Part shown: one piece after another, positions 1-6,088 of the stretch | How positions within the stretch are numbered: the first letter of the stretch is position 1 | Layout: each line of letters opens with the position of its first letter | From: an uncultured Pirellulaceae bacterium | Lineage (GTDB): Bacteria; Planctomycetota; Planctomycetia; Pirellulales; Pirellulaceae | Length of the DNA stretch: 6,088 nucleotides | Direction: 5' to 3' | Assembly: GCA_947258905.1 (NCBI GenBank) | Contig: CAMYKF010000107.1 | Location: 1 to 6,088 of the forward strand | Notes under the pieces: model-generated | Database searches by the model: none | Seen by the model: the letters and a program-made list of their open reading frames with translations, nothing else | Told to the model about the DNA's origin: nothing | Position numbers and translations under genes: made by a program

Positions 1-29
1 TCATGGGAGAGGTAACAATAATCCGCAAG
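1..29. repeat. Right-hand part of an intergenic repeat (copy 1, cut by window edge)
   Basis: Positions 5-29 match positions 5564-5588 in the same orientation at 24 of 25 bases; the only difference is c at 23 versus t at 5582. The shared core begins GGGAGAGGTAACAATAAT. In the second copy GGGAGAGGT is the right arm of a perfect hairpin. Here the left arm would lie before the window, so this is probably the 3' part of a whole element. Similarity fades after base 29. The copy lies just downstream of the 67-1797 gene. It has no T-run placed to make it a terminator for that gene. Confidence 0.7.
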
Positions 30-66
30 TTCCTTTTGCGAATCCGGGTTACCTGGCGCTGTAGTT

Positions 67-1797
67 CTAGAAATCGCCACCGCGGGAGTTGTAATCGAAC
101 AACCAGGTGATCAGTGCCTTCAACTGCGGCGAGGGCAACCACAAGTCAAAACCCAGACGCTGGATCTCGATGGTCGCTGAAAAGGAGGCCACCTGTTCAG
201 TGTCGGTGTAATCGAGATCGCCTGTTCCCCGATCGAATACGCGGATCCGATTTTCCGGACACATGTGCAGCTCAATTTTGCGGCTGGGGTCCAGTTTCTC
301 GTTGGAAGCCACGATGGCCGGGTGTTCAGCCAGGCCGGCGGATCCTGTTGTCAGGTTATCGATCGTGGTCTGCAGGGCTTCATCGTCGGAGCCGATCGCC
401 ATCACCACATGTTCGGGCAGGGCCACGAAGCGGAGATTGCCTGCATCCTCACCTAACATGCGACGCAAGTAGTCTCGATAATCCTGCGTTAATCGATCGG
501 TGTCAATCTCCAGCACATCGACGGGCACGTCGCCAATGCGTGCGGCCGCGGGTCGAAAACGAAAGCCAATGGGCTGGAACTTGAACTTTTCGAGGTTGCG
601 TCGCGCGGCGGCGTCGGCAAATTCAACCAGCGCAGGAAGTTGCGCCATAAAGGCTTGCGGGTCTTTCACGCTGAAAATCGTAACGGCGGCCAGCTTGCCA
701 TTGGCATCGTTTTCGCTGCGGTACAAGCCGACGCGTGTTGCAGTCAGTTGCTGCCAGATTTGGCCAAACATCTCGTAGAATTGCGTCTTGTCCTCGTAGG
801 AAAGGATGGGTTGATCGGGAGAGATGCGTTCGAGGATCAAGTTAAGAACCATCTTGCCGGCATCGACATTGCGCTGGCCATCACCTTGAGCTGCAAAGGC
901 AGCCAGAAAACCCTCGCGTGGCAGGTGCTGGACATCGCACACGCCATCGCCACCCCGAATCGATTCGATGAACTGCAGTGCCTGGCTGTCGGTAACTTCG
1001 TCGCGAAAAAACGTCGTGTAGCTAATTCGAATACCACCGTTCAGCTGCACGCCGGCCACGCCGAAATCCAGTTCTTCGATGGCCGCGGCCAGTTCCCTCG
1101 TCAACTCGGTCGAGGACTCCTCGCGTGACAACGATTTCAACATGGGTGCCAGCTCGGTCAGTGACTCGATCGTCGAACTGATATTGCCGCCACCCTTACG
1201 CAAATTGAGGAACAATACCGCATCCTGTTCGGCGAACTCTTCCTGATACTGCATATCCAGCCGCGACATTAACGACTGGTCCAGATCCAGATTTAGAAGC
1301 GCTTGGGGGGAATCACTGGCGTAGAGGATTCCGTTGCCGTAACGCATTGGTGCAAAGTCAGCGTCTTCGATCAATTCGCCCGATAACAACTCGTCCTCGG
1401 AAATGCGCAGTTCGCTTGCCATGGCTTCGGTATCGCGGACCGGATACACCGAAACCGCCGGGTAATCCCAGACGCCTTCACGTATCTCGACCGGCATTTC
1501 AAAAATTCCGCCTGCCCGCGTGCGATCGACCAGTCGGCCCACATCCGAATCCGGTGAAGTGTCAAATCCTGCCCAGTCGTAGTAGTACTGCAACACCATG
1601 GGAACAAACCCTTCCATGGCCGGGTAAATTTCGCGGACCAGATCCCGCAACTGAGGTTCCAGTTGATCGAGCTGCTTCACCGCCATGGCTGCCTGGGCGT
1701 TGGCCGGAATCGTGTCCAGGGCGGTGGATTGGGCCAAGGCAGTTGTGGCAATGCAGCACAGTGCCAGGGTGACGAGAGTCGTTCGTATTGGTGACAT
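67..1797 (-). CDS. Exported protein of unknown function, two-lobed DUF3352-like
   Basis: The product has 576 residues and ends in TAG. It starts with a typical Sec signal peptide: R5 as the charged residue, a hydrophobic core over about 7-20, and probable cleavage after ALA at 22/23. The mature protein is therefore exported and has no other membrane segment. No catalytic motif is visible. An internal similarity is: residues 156-199 (GILYASDSPQALLNL, then a short helix, then a strand VLFLNL) resemble 464-513 (VVMAIGSDDEALQTTI, then a helix, then KIELHM), suggesting two related alpha/beta lobes. That layout recalls DUF3352-type exported proteins of planctomycetes; the family call is inference. 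Only two cysteines remain after the signal, C287 and C513, a possible disulfide. The start is supported by the signal peptide. The upstream sequence has no clear Shine-Dalgarno. A terminator at 1886-1920 separates it from the upstream gene, so it probably has its own promoter. Confidence 0.9.
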   Translation of the reverse strand: MSPIRTTLVTLALCCIATTALAQSTALDTIPANAQAAMAVKQLDQLEPQLRDLVREIYPAMEGFVPMVLQYYYDWAGFDTSPDSDVGRLVDRTRAGGIFEMPVEIREGVWDYPAVSVYPVRDTEAMASELRISEDELLSGELIEDADFAPMRYGNGILYASDSPQALLNLDLDQSLMSRLDMQYQEEFAEQDAVLFLNLRKGGGNISSTIESLTELAPMLKSLSREESSTELTRELAAAIEELDFGVAGVQLNGGIRISYTTFFRDEVTDSQALQFIESIRGGDGVCDVQHLPREGFLAAFAAQGDGQRNVDAGKMVLNLILERISPDQPILSYEDKTQFYEMFGQIWQQLTATRVGLYRSENDANGKLAAVTIFSVKDPQAFMAQLPALVEFADAAARRNLEKFKFQPIGFRFRPAAARIGDVPVDVLEIDTDRLTQDYRDYLRRMLGEDAGNLRFVALPEHVVMAIGSDDEALQTTIDNLTTGSAGLAEHPAIVASNEKLDPSRKIELHMCPENRIRVFDRGTGDLDYTDTEQVASFSATIEIQRLGFDLWLPSPQLKALITWLFDYNSRGGDF

Positions 1798-1838
1798 GAT
1801 TGTTTCGTGGCAAGAGGCTGCGACAGGTCAGTTGAACC

Positions 1839-1864
1839 TTTATACCCTGGTGGCCGGCGGCCAC
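1839..1864 (-). promoter_or_regulatory. Candidate promoter -10 box with adjacent inverted repeat for the 67-1797 gene
   Basis: Read on the minus strand, TATAAA (1839-1844) matches the -10 consensus at five of six positions and lies about 41 bases before the ATG at 1797. Immediately upstream is a perfect 6-bp inverted repeat, GTGGCC-gcc-GGCCAC (1850-1864), in the -15 to -35 spacer. No good -35 hexamer sits 16-18 bases away, so this would be a -35-poor promoter, possibly controlled by a protein binding the inverted repeat. The boxes are visible in the sequence; the function is inference. Confidence 0.3.
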
Positions 1865-1885
1865 GTTTCAGCCAACGCTGCAATC

Positions 1886-1920
1886 AGAAAGAAAAACGGC
1901 CCTGCGGTTAACAGGGCCGT
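1886..1920 (-). terminator. Rho-independent terminator of the 1948-5226 gene
   Basis: On the minus strand a perfect 9-bp stem, ACGGCCCTG (1912-1920) and CAGGGCCGT (1896-1904), encloses a 7-base loop. It is followed directly by TTTTTCTTTC (1886-1895). The hairpin begins 27 bases after the TAG of the propeller gene, a normal terminator distance. It indicates that this gene's transcript ends before the next minus-strand gene. On the plus strand the hairpin is preceded by the A-run and is not followed by a T-run, so it acts in one direction only. Confidence 0.88.
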
Positions 1921-1947
1921 GAAATTCAATCGAGTTCGAAAAAGAAT

Positions 1948-4900
1948 CTATTTCCAGTCGGGAATCTTGCGACCAGGAGTCCACGGGGCATCGGCGTCAT
2001 CCAGCTTTTCGTGCAAGGCTGGTACGTCGGTCTCCAAAATTTCCCGCAGCGAATCAAGCGCCCCCGAGAATTCCTCGTCGATGATGTCGTACTGGGCGCG
2101 ATGCGTGCCGGTGGGTCCTTCGTAGGAGCCCATGGCTCCGAACATCATCGTGCGGATGCGACTGGCGAAACCGGGATAGGCGGATTCGTTGCGACGCGAC
2201 TTGGTCGGATCGCCATTAAATTTCTCCATCACATCCATCAGCTTCGTTTGCACGTCCCGCACTTCATTGAGCATGGTCGGGTCCAGTTCCGGCGTCGACG
2301 TGATCACGTTCTCCATGGCATCGAGTTGCTCTTCCGCTTCGTCGGCCAGCGAACTGGCGGCGTTGACGGCCTGAGCCAGCTTGTTGGCCTGTTTCGTAAA
2401 CTCGATGATCTCGGCGCGATCGGGCTCACTGAAGTTTTCGAAACCGAGCGGCTCGATTTCGAATTCCGTGGCGGCCACCAGTTCCGTGATCTCACCGTCA
2501 ACCATCTGGGAGATATCGACGGTGTAGGTGCCGGGCACGGCCAGCGGTCCACCGCCGCCGCGTCGTCGTCCACCCCCCCCGGCGCGAGCGTGACGCATGT
2601 CCCACTGGGTGCGGTGCATCCCTTTGGAAGTACTGCCGGGCAGGCGTCGCACCACGTTGCCGTCACTGTTGCGGATGGTCAACCACACGACCGGAGCAAT
2701 CTCGCGATCCTCTTCCTTGAGTTCTTCCCAGCTGGGATAGAACACATCGCGACCGGCGCTTTTGGCCTTGCGATCCTTTTCCTTCCGCTCGGCCTCTTGC
2801 GTCTTCAACGAATCCTTCAGGTAATACGTAAAGGTTACGCCAGAGGGGGGATTGGGTGCGGTATAGAAATTGGCACCCTGGAAAGCCCGTGCTCCACCGG
2901 CCAGCGGCGCGGAGCGCTGGAACATCATTCCCTTTTTGATCGGGAAGACGTGATTGCCCTCCAGCATTTCTTCCGTCAGGTCACGCAGCGGCGTGTAGTC
3001 GTCGAGGATATAGAAACCACGCCCGAACGAGGCAAGTACCAGGTCGTTCTCGCGAGTCTGGATTTCCATGTCGCGAATGGCGATCGTCGGCAATCCTGCG
3101 GACAACTCGATCCACTTGTCGCCACCGTCGATCGTGAAGTAACAGCCAAATTCGGTGCCGCAAAACAGCAAGTCCGGATTCACGTGATCCTGCTTCAGGC
3201 TATAGACACTGCCTCGTTCAGGAAGGTTGCCGGTGATCTCGGTCCACGTTTCGCCACGGTCGGTTGATTTGACGATGTAAGGACGGAAGTCACCGCGCTT
3301 GTGATTGTTGACCGCCACGTAAACAGTGTTCTCGTCGTACAAGTCGGTTTCGATGTCGTTGATATAGCCAAACTCGGGGACATCCAGGTTGTCAAACGTG
3401 CCGACGCTCTTCCAGTTCTCGCCGCCATCTTCGGTCACCGACAACATGCCGTCGTCGGTGCCTACGTAAATCAGGCCTTCAACCAGCGGCGATTCGCTGA
3501 CCGATACAATGGTGCCGTACAGTGACGTCGAAGCGTTCTTGGCCACGGCATCCACGCCCCAGACGCGACCCATGACTTTCAGCTTGTTGCGATCGACGTT
3601 GCGGGAAAGGTCATCGCTGATGGCTCGCCAGCTGTCGCCACGATCGTCGCTTTGGAACAGGATCTGCGAACCGTAATAAATTCGCTCGTGATTGTGGGGC
3701 GAGATCAACAGGGCCGAGTCCCAGTTCCAGCGCAAGGCCGGTCCGCCCTGCTCCGGTTGCGGCTTGATGTCGGTGGTCAAACCGGTTTTGCGGTTGTAAC
3801 GCACCAGACCACCATATTGCCATTGCGAGTACACGGTGTCCGGGTCCTCGGGATCAACGGCCGGGTCAAAGCCATCGCCGAATACGGTGATGAACCAGTC
3901 GCTGTTGCGAATGCCGTGAACATTGCTGGTTTGCGAGGGTCCGCCCTGGGTGGCATTGTCCTGGGTGCCGCCGTAGACGTAGTAGAAAGGCGTGTCGTTG
4001 GAGACAGCCACCTTGTAGAACTGCGTGAGCGGAAGATTGGCCTTGAAATCATAGTGCTGGCCGCGGTCCCACGTCTCGTACACGCCGCCGTCGCAGCCGA
4101 TGACCAGGTGATCGGGATCGTTCGGATCGATGACCAGAGCATGATTGTCGACGTGCTTGTCGGCTTCGCCGAGGCCTTCAAAGTTGGCACCGCCGTCCTC
4201 GGAAACCTGCATAAAGGTATCCAGCGAGTACACGCGGTCGAACTTGTGCGGGCAGGCCACGATTTCGTTGTAGTACTGGGGGCTGCTGGAACCGTAGCTG
4301 CTCATGCGTTTCCAGGATGCACCCCGGTTGCTGCTGCGATAGAATCCGCTTTGCCCGCCAGCCGCTTCCACGATGGCATACAGCACTTCCGGGTTGATCG
4401 GCGAAATGGCCAGACCGATCTTGCCCTTGTCACCGCCGGGCAGGCCGCGATCGGCCTTTTCCCACGTGTCGCCGCCATCGGTGCTTTTGTAAACCGTCGA
4501 CTCGGGACCGCCATCGATCAGCACCCAGGTATGACGTCGACGCTGGTAACTGGAGGCGTACATGATGTCCGGGTTGGTCGGATCCATGTGCACTTCGTTG
4601 ATTCCGGTGTTCTCGCTGATATCGAGAATTTTTTCCCAGGTTTCACCACCATCGGTCGTGCGATACAGCCCGCGATCGCCACCGGATTTCCACAGTGGTC
4701 CCTGAGCGGCCACGTAAACCGTGTCGCTGTCCTCGGGGTGAATCAGGATTTTGCCAATGTGCTCGCTGTTCTCCAGGCCGACGCGGCGAAACGACGCTCC
4801 GCCATTGGTTGATTTGTAGAGCCCGTCGCCGTAGCCCACGCTGCGTTGCGAGTTGTTTTCGCCCGTGCCTACCCAGACCGTGAACCGGTCGTTCGGATCG

Positions 4901-5226
4901 ACCGCCACGCAACCGATGGAATAGGAACCGTAGTTTTCAAAAATGGGTTGCCAGGTGACGCCGGCATTGGTCGTCTTCCACACATTGCCGGACGCCGCTG
5001 CCACGTACCAGGTGCTGCGATGCACCGGGTCGACGGCGATGTCGATGATGCGACCGGACATCAAGGCCGGGCCGATGCCGCGGAACTTGAGCGCCGATAC
5101 GAGGCCGGAGTTGATCCCCGGCTTTTCGTCTTCGGGCTCGTCCGAATCCTGGGCAAACGCGGGGCGACAAAACAGAACAGTGCAGATAACGGCTGGGAGC
5201 AGCCACCGTCGGCTGGACATAATCAT
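1948..5226 (-). CDS. Exported sortilin/VPS10-like (BNR/Asp-box) beta-propeller protein
   Basis: The product has 1092 residues. A signal peptide (hydrophobic core about 8-20, cleavage after AFA at 25/26) sends it out of the cytoplasm. Residues about 45-745 form a beta-propeller region with at least ten Asp-box-like repeats (S-x-D-x-G-x-T-W pattern) ending near W92, F146, W197, W255, W305, F349, W533, W605, W661 and W705. The region closes with FGRGFYILDD (734-743), a motif I associate with this family. Residues about 840-925 resemble an Ig-like/FlgD-type beta domain (GMHRTQWDMR then PGTYTVDI), split by a Gly/Arg stretch at 883-893. Residues about 935-1075 are mostly helical, and the chain ends APWTPGRKIPDW. 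The mature chain has only five cysteines (C106, C325, C378, C689, C695), so the 10CC module of eukaryotic sortilins is absent. Annotators often call such proteins VPS10-domain or glycosyl hydrolase (GH74-like), but I see no residue that proves catalysis; ligand or polysaccharide binding is equally possible. ATG at 5226 fits the ribosome site best; ATG at 5220 is an alternative. Confidence 0.93.
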   Translation of the reverse strand: MIMSSRRWLLPAVICTVLFCRPAFAQDSDEPEDEKPGINSGLVSALKFRGIGPALMSGRIIDIAVDPVHRSTWYVAAASGNVWKTTNAGVTWQPIFENYGSYSIGCVAVDPNDRFTVWVGTGENNSQRSVGYGDGLYKSTNGGASFRRVGLENSEHIGKILIHPEDSDTVYVAAQGPLWKSGGDRGLYRTTDGGETWEKILDISENTGINEVHMDPTNPDIMYASSYQRRRHTWVLIDGGPESTVYKSTDGGDTWEKADRGLPGGDKGKIGLAISPINPEVLYAIVEAAGGQSGFYRSSNRGASWKRMSSYGSSSPQYYNEIVACPHKFDRVYSLDTFMQVSEDGGANFEGLGEADKHVDNHALVIDPNDPDHLVIGCDGGVYETWDRGQHYDFKANLPLTQFYKVAVSNDTPFYYVYGGTQDNATQGGPSQTSNVHGIRNSDWFITVFGDGFDPAVDPEDPDTVYSQWQYGGLVRYNRKTGLTTDIKPQPEQGGPALRWNWDSALLISPHNHERIYYGSQILFQSDDRGDSWRAISDDLSRNVDRNKLKVMGRVWGVDAVAKNASTSLYGTIVSVSESPLVEGLIYVGTDDGMLSVTEDGGENWKSVGTFDNLDVPEFGYINDIETDLYDENTVYVAVNNHKRGDFRPYIVKSTDRGETWTEITGNLPERGSVYSLKQDHVNPDLLFCGTEFGCYFTIDGGDKWIELSAGLPTIAIRDMEIQTRENDLVLASFGRGFYILDDYTPLRDLTEEMLEGNHVFPIKKGMMFQRSAPLAGGARAFQGANFYTAPNPPSGVTFTYYLKDSLKTQEAERKEKDRKAKSAGRDVFYPSWEELKEEDREIAPVVWLTIRNSDGNVVRRLPGSTSKGMHRTQWDMRHARAGGGGRRRGGGGPLAVPGTYTVDISQMVDGEITELVAATEFEIEPLGFENFSEPDRAEIIEFTKQANKLAQAVNAASSLADEAEEQLDAMENVITSTPELDPTMLNEVRDVQTKLMDVMEKFNGDPTKSRRNESAYPGFASRIRTMMFGAMGSYEGPTGTHRAQYDIIDEEFSGALDSLREILETDVPALHEKLDDADAPWTPGRKIPDWK

Positions 5227-5230
5227 CGAT

Positions 5231-5236
5231 CTCTCC
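5231..5236 (-). promoter_or_regulatory. Ribosome binding site of the propeller gene
   Basis: On the minus strand GGAGAG lies four bases before the ATG at 5226 and ten before the second in-frame ATG at 5220. The spacing measured from GGAG is six bases to the first ATG, which favours 5226. Both starts keep the signal peptide intact. Confidence 0.6.
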
Positions 5237-5278
5237 GAAGCTGGTCAGGGTGGAAGTTTGGGCTTTCCTCGCACACCG

Positions 5279-5307
5279 ATTCTAATCACGCGGAAGGGCT
5301 AATTGAA
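5279..5307 (-). promoter_or_regulatory. Candidate sigma70-type promoter of the propeller gene
   Basis: On the minus strand TAGAAT (5279-5284) matches the -10 consensus at five of six positions. TTCAAT (5302-5307) lies 17 bases upstream but is a poor -35 (three of six). A better-looking TTGATT at 5306-5311 is 21 bases away, which is too far. The predicted 5' leader would be about 45 bases. The palindrome CAACCGGTTG (5309-5318) abuts the -35 area and could be an operator. This is inference from consensus matching only. Confidence 0.28.
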
Positions 5308-5308
5308 T

Positions 5309-5364
5309 CAACCGGTTGCCGGTTGGCAGCCGGTTCTTGCCGCTTTTCAGCAGATTTGCCGGTT
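5309..5364. repeat. CCGGTT hexamer cluster including a 10-bp palindrome
   Basis: CCGGTT occurs four times in 53 bases, at 5312-5317, 5319-5324, 5330-5335 and 5359-5364; the last three have a G before them. The first lies inside the perfect palindrome CAACCGGTTG (5309-5318). The cluster sits just upstream of the candidate promoter of the propeller gene. Binding by a regulator is possible, but no known operator is recognised here. Confidence 0.45.
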
Positions 5365-5515
5365 ATGACTGATTCTCAAGACCCTGTCCCGACCGAGGCC
5401 TCGAAAAAAGTCTCACGAGTCCAGGGCGCGCCGGTGCCGGTAGAAGGCCGGATGAGCGGGCATCCGTGAAATTTGCTGATTAACGACTGGTCGAGTTGCA
5501 TCTGGCCAAGCGGTC

Positions 5516-5588
5516 AACCCTCACCCGATCTTCATAAAACCAAGATCGACCTCTCCCAATCTCGGGAGAGGTAACAATAATTCGCAAG
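5516..5588. repeat. Intergenic repeat with two tandem hairpins (copy 2)
   Basis: The element starts with CAACCCTCACCC (5516-5526 area). It continues with a perfect 7-bp hairpin, CGATCTT (5526-5532) and AAGATCG (5542-5548) around a 9-base loop. Next comes a perfect 9-bp hairpin, ACCTCTCCC (5549-5557) and GGGAGAGGT (5564-5572) around a 6-base loop. It ends in the stretch shared with positions 5-29. The ACCCTCACCC plus CTCTCCC...GGGAGAG layout resembles dispersed palindromic intergenic elements seen in many bacterial genomes; membership in a named family is not shown. No T-run follows either hairpin, so it is not an intrinsic terminator. The left boundary is a guess; the right one is set by loss of similarity. 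Confidence 0.65.
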
Positions 5589-5623
5589 AACCTGCCGCGA
5601 CTTTGGCCACGCCACGTTACCGC

Positions 5624-6088
5624 ATGAGTCAATTCATCAACATCGACGACCGGAAGACGACCCGCTGCTGGTGGTGCGGAGACGACCCGCTGTACATACG
5701 CTACCATGACCGGGAATGGGGCATGCCAGTCAAGGACGACCGGAAACTGTACGAGAAATTGTGTCTGGAAGGTTTTCAGGCCGGTCTCAGCTGGATCACG
5801 ATTCTTCGCAAACGTGAGGCCTTTCGCGAGGCCTTCGCCGATTTCGAGATCGACCGTGTGGCGAAATTCAATCAGCGGGATGTCAATCGGTTGCTGCAGA
5901 ACGAGGGCATCGTGCGGCACCGTGGCAAGATCGAAGCCACCATTCACAACGCTCGTTGCGCATTGCAGATGCAAGACGAATCGGGGTCGCTGGCCGGATT
6001 CCTGTGGCAGTTTGAACCCAAACGAACTCTCAAGTTCGACAAGCTTCGCGCGACCACGCCGGAGTCGACCGAGATGAGCAGGCAGTTA
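5624..6088 (+). CDS. tag: DNA-3-methyladenine glycosylase I, 5' part (cut by window end)
   Basis: The enzyme removes 3-methyladenine from alkylated DNA, the first step of base-excision repair in the cytoplasm. The 155 residues present align with E. coli Tag at a constant offset of 11 over the N-terminal region. Matching segments are DPLYIRYHDREWG (21-33), CLEGFQAGLSWIT (47-59) and GIVRHRGKIEATIHNAR. The residues known in E. coli Tag as base-binding map to Y24 (Y13), Y27 (Y16), E49 (E38) and W57 (W46). The first two zinc ligands map to C15 (C4) and H28 (H17). The other two zinc ligands, His175 and Cys179 in E. coli, fall beyond the window, where about 40-45 residues remain. An extra cysteine, C18, sits beside C15. 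ATG 5624 gives a short N-terminal extension over E. coli; the frame is open back to 5480 without another ATG. No Shine-Dalgarno is visible. It is transcribed away from the propeller gene. Confidence 0.95.
   Translation, partial: MSQFINIDDRKTTRCWWCGDDPLYIRYHDREWGMPVKDDRKLYEKLCLEGFQAGLSWITILRKREAFREAFADFEIDRVAKFNQRDVNRLLQNEGIVRHRGKIEATIHNARCALQMQDESGSLAGFLWQFEPKRTLKFDKLRATTPESTEMSRQL

Larger units (their letters stand above)
5227..5623. other. Divergent intergenic region between the propeller gene and tag
   Basis: These 397 bases separate two genes transcribed away from each other, so promoters for both should lie here. From left to right the region holds the ribosome site and candidate promoter of the propeller gene, the CCGGTT cluster, a weak 6-bp hairpin CGGATG/CATCCG (5449-5466), and the two-hairpin repeat at 5516-5588. 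One short plus-strand reading frame (5365-5469, 34 codons) is open but unsupported. I could not pick a convincing promoter for tag. TAACAAT within the repeat (5572-5578) is only a loose -10 match. Confidence 0.6.

Noticed and set aside
24..40. Hairpin CGCAA/TTGCG as terminator of the 67-1797 gene
   Set aside because: The stem is only five base pairs and no T-run follows it on the minus strand. The real terminator may lie before the window or use another mechanism.
2011..3267. Long plus-strand open frame (418 codons) opposite the propeller gene
   Set aside because: It is antisense to a well-supported gene with clear domain motifs. Its translation has no recognisable motif and a composition typical of an antisense shadow in GC-rich DNA.
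3652..4812. Long plus-strand open frame (386 codons) opposite the propeller gene
   Set aside because: The same reasoning applies: it covers the Asp-box repeats on the opposite strand, and the repeated VGG/VVA-rich translation is the mirror of GGx-T-W codons.
5449..5466. Hairpin CGGATG/CATCCG as a terminator
   Set aside because: The stem is six base pairs and only a weak AAATTT-like stretch follows. No plus-strand gene upstream needs it.
1268..5492. 14-base identical match (ATTAACGACTGGTC) at 1268-1281 and 5479-5492
   Set aside because: One copy is inside a coding region, and similarity stops at once on both sides. A single match of this length is not far from chance expectation in a 6-kb window.
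5480..5974. Minus-strand open frame (164 codons) opposite tag
   Set aside because: It overlaps the strongly conserved Tag coding sequence and has no motif of its own.
1..6088. CRISPR array, tRNA/rRNA genes, transposase, phage or defence genes
   Set aside because: I saw no regularly spaced repeats, tRNA-like cloverleaf or matching protein motifs on either strand.

Overview
The window looks like an ordinary chromosomal segment of a member of the Planctomycetota, probably Pirellulales-like. This is inferred from three things: a moderately GC-rich sequence, two long exported proteins of styles common in that phylum (a two-lobed DUF3352-like protein and a roughly 1,100-residue sortilin/BNR-propeller protein), and weak or absent Shine-Dalgarno sequences before two of the three genes. 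No marker gene fixes the taxonomy.

Layout from left to right. Positions 1-66 hold the right-hand part of an intergenic repeat and no gene. Positions 67-1797 (minus) encode a 576-residue exported protein of unknown function. Positions 1798-1947 are a gap containing a convincing rho-independent terminator for the gene to its right and a candidate promoter for the gene to its left. Positions 1948-5226 (minus) encode a 1092-residue exported multi-Asp-box beta-propeller protein with a C-terminal Ig-like and helical region. Positions 5227-5623 are a 397-base divergent intergenic region with a candidate promoter and palindrome, a cluster of CCGGTT hexamers, and a two-hairpin repeat whose right-hand part matches the repeat at the window start. 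From 5624 to the window end (plus) lies the 5' part of tag, DNA-3-methyladenine glycosylase I, cut off by the window edge.

The two minus-strand genes are probably separate transcription units because of the terminator between them. Both products carry signal peptides and should act outside the cytoplasm. Neither shows a catalytic motif that allows a substrate to be named. Tag is a cytoplasmic base-excision repair enzyme and has no evident functional link to them. I found no RNA gene, CRISPR array, transposase, phage gene or defence system. The points most worth checking are the shared repeat flanking the two-gene block, the palindrome and hexamer cluster in the divergent region, and the architecture of the large propeller protein.
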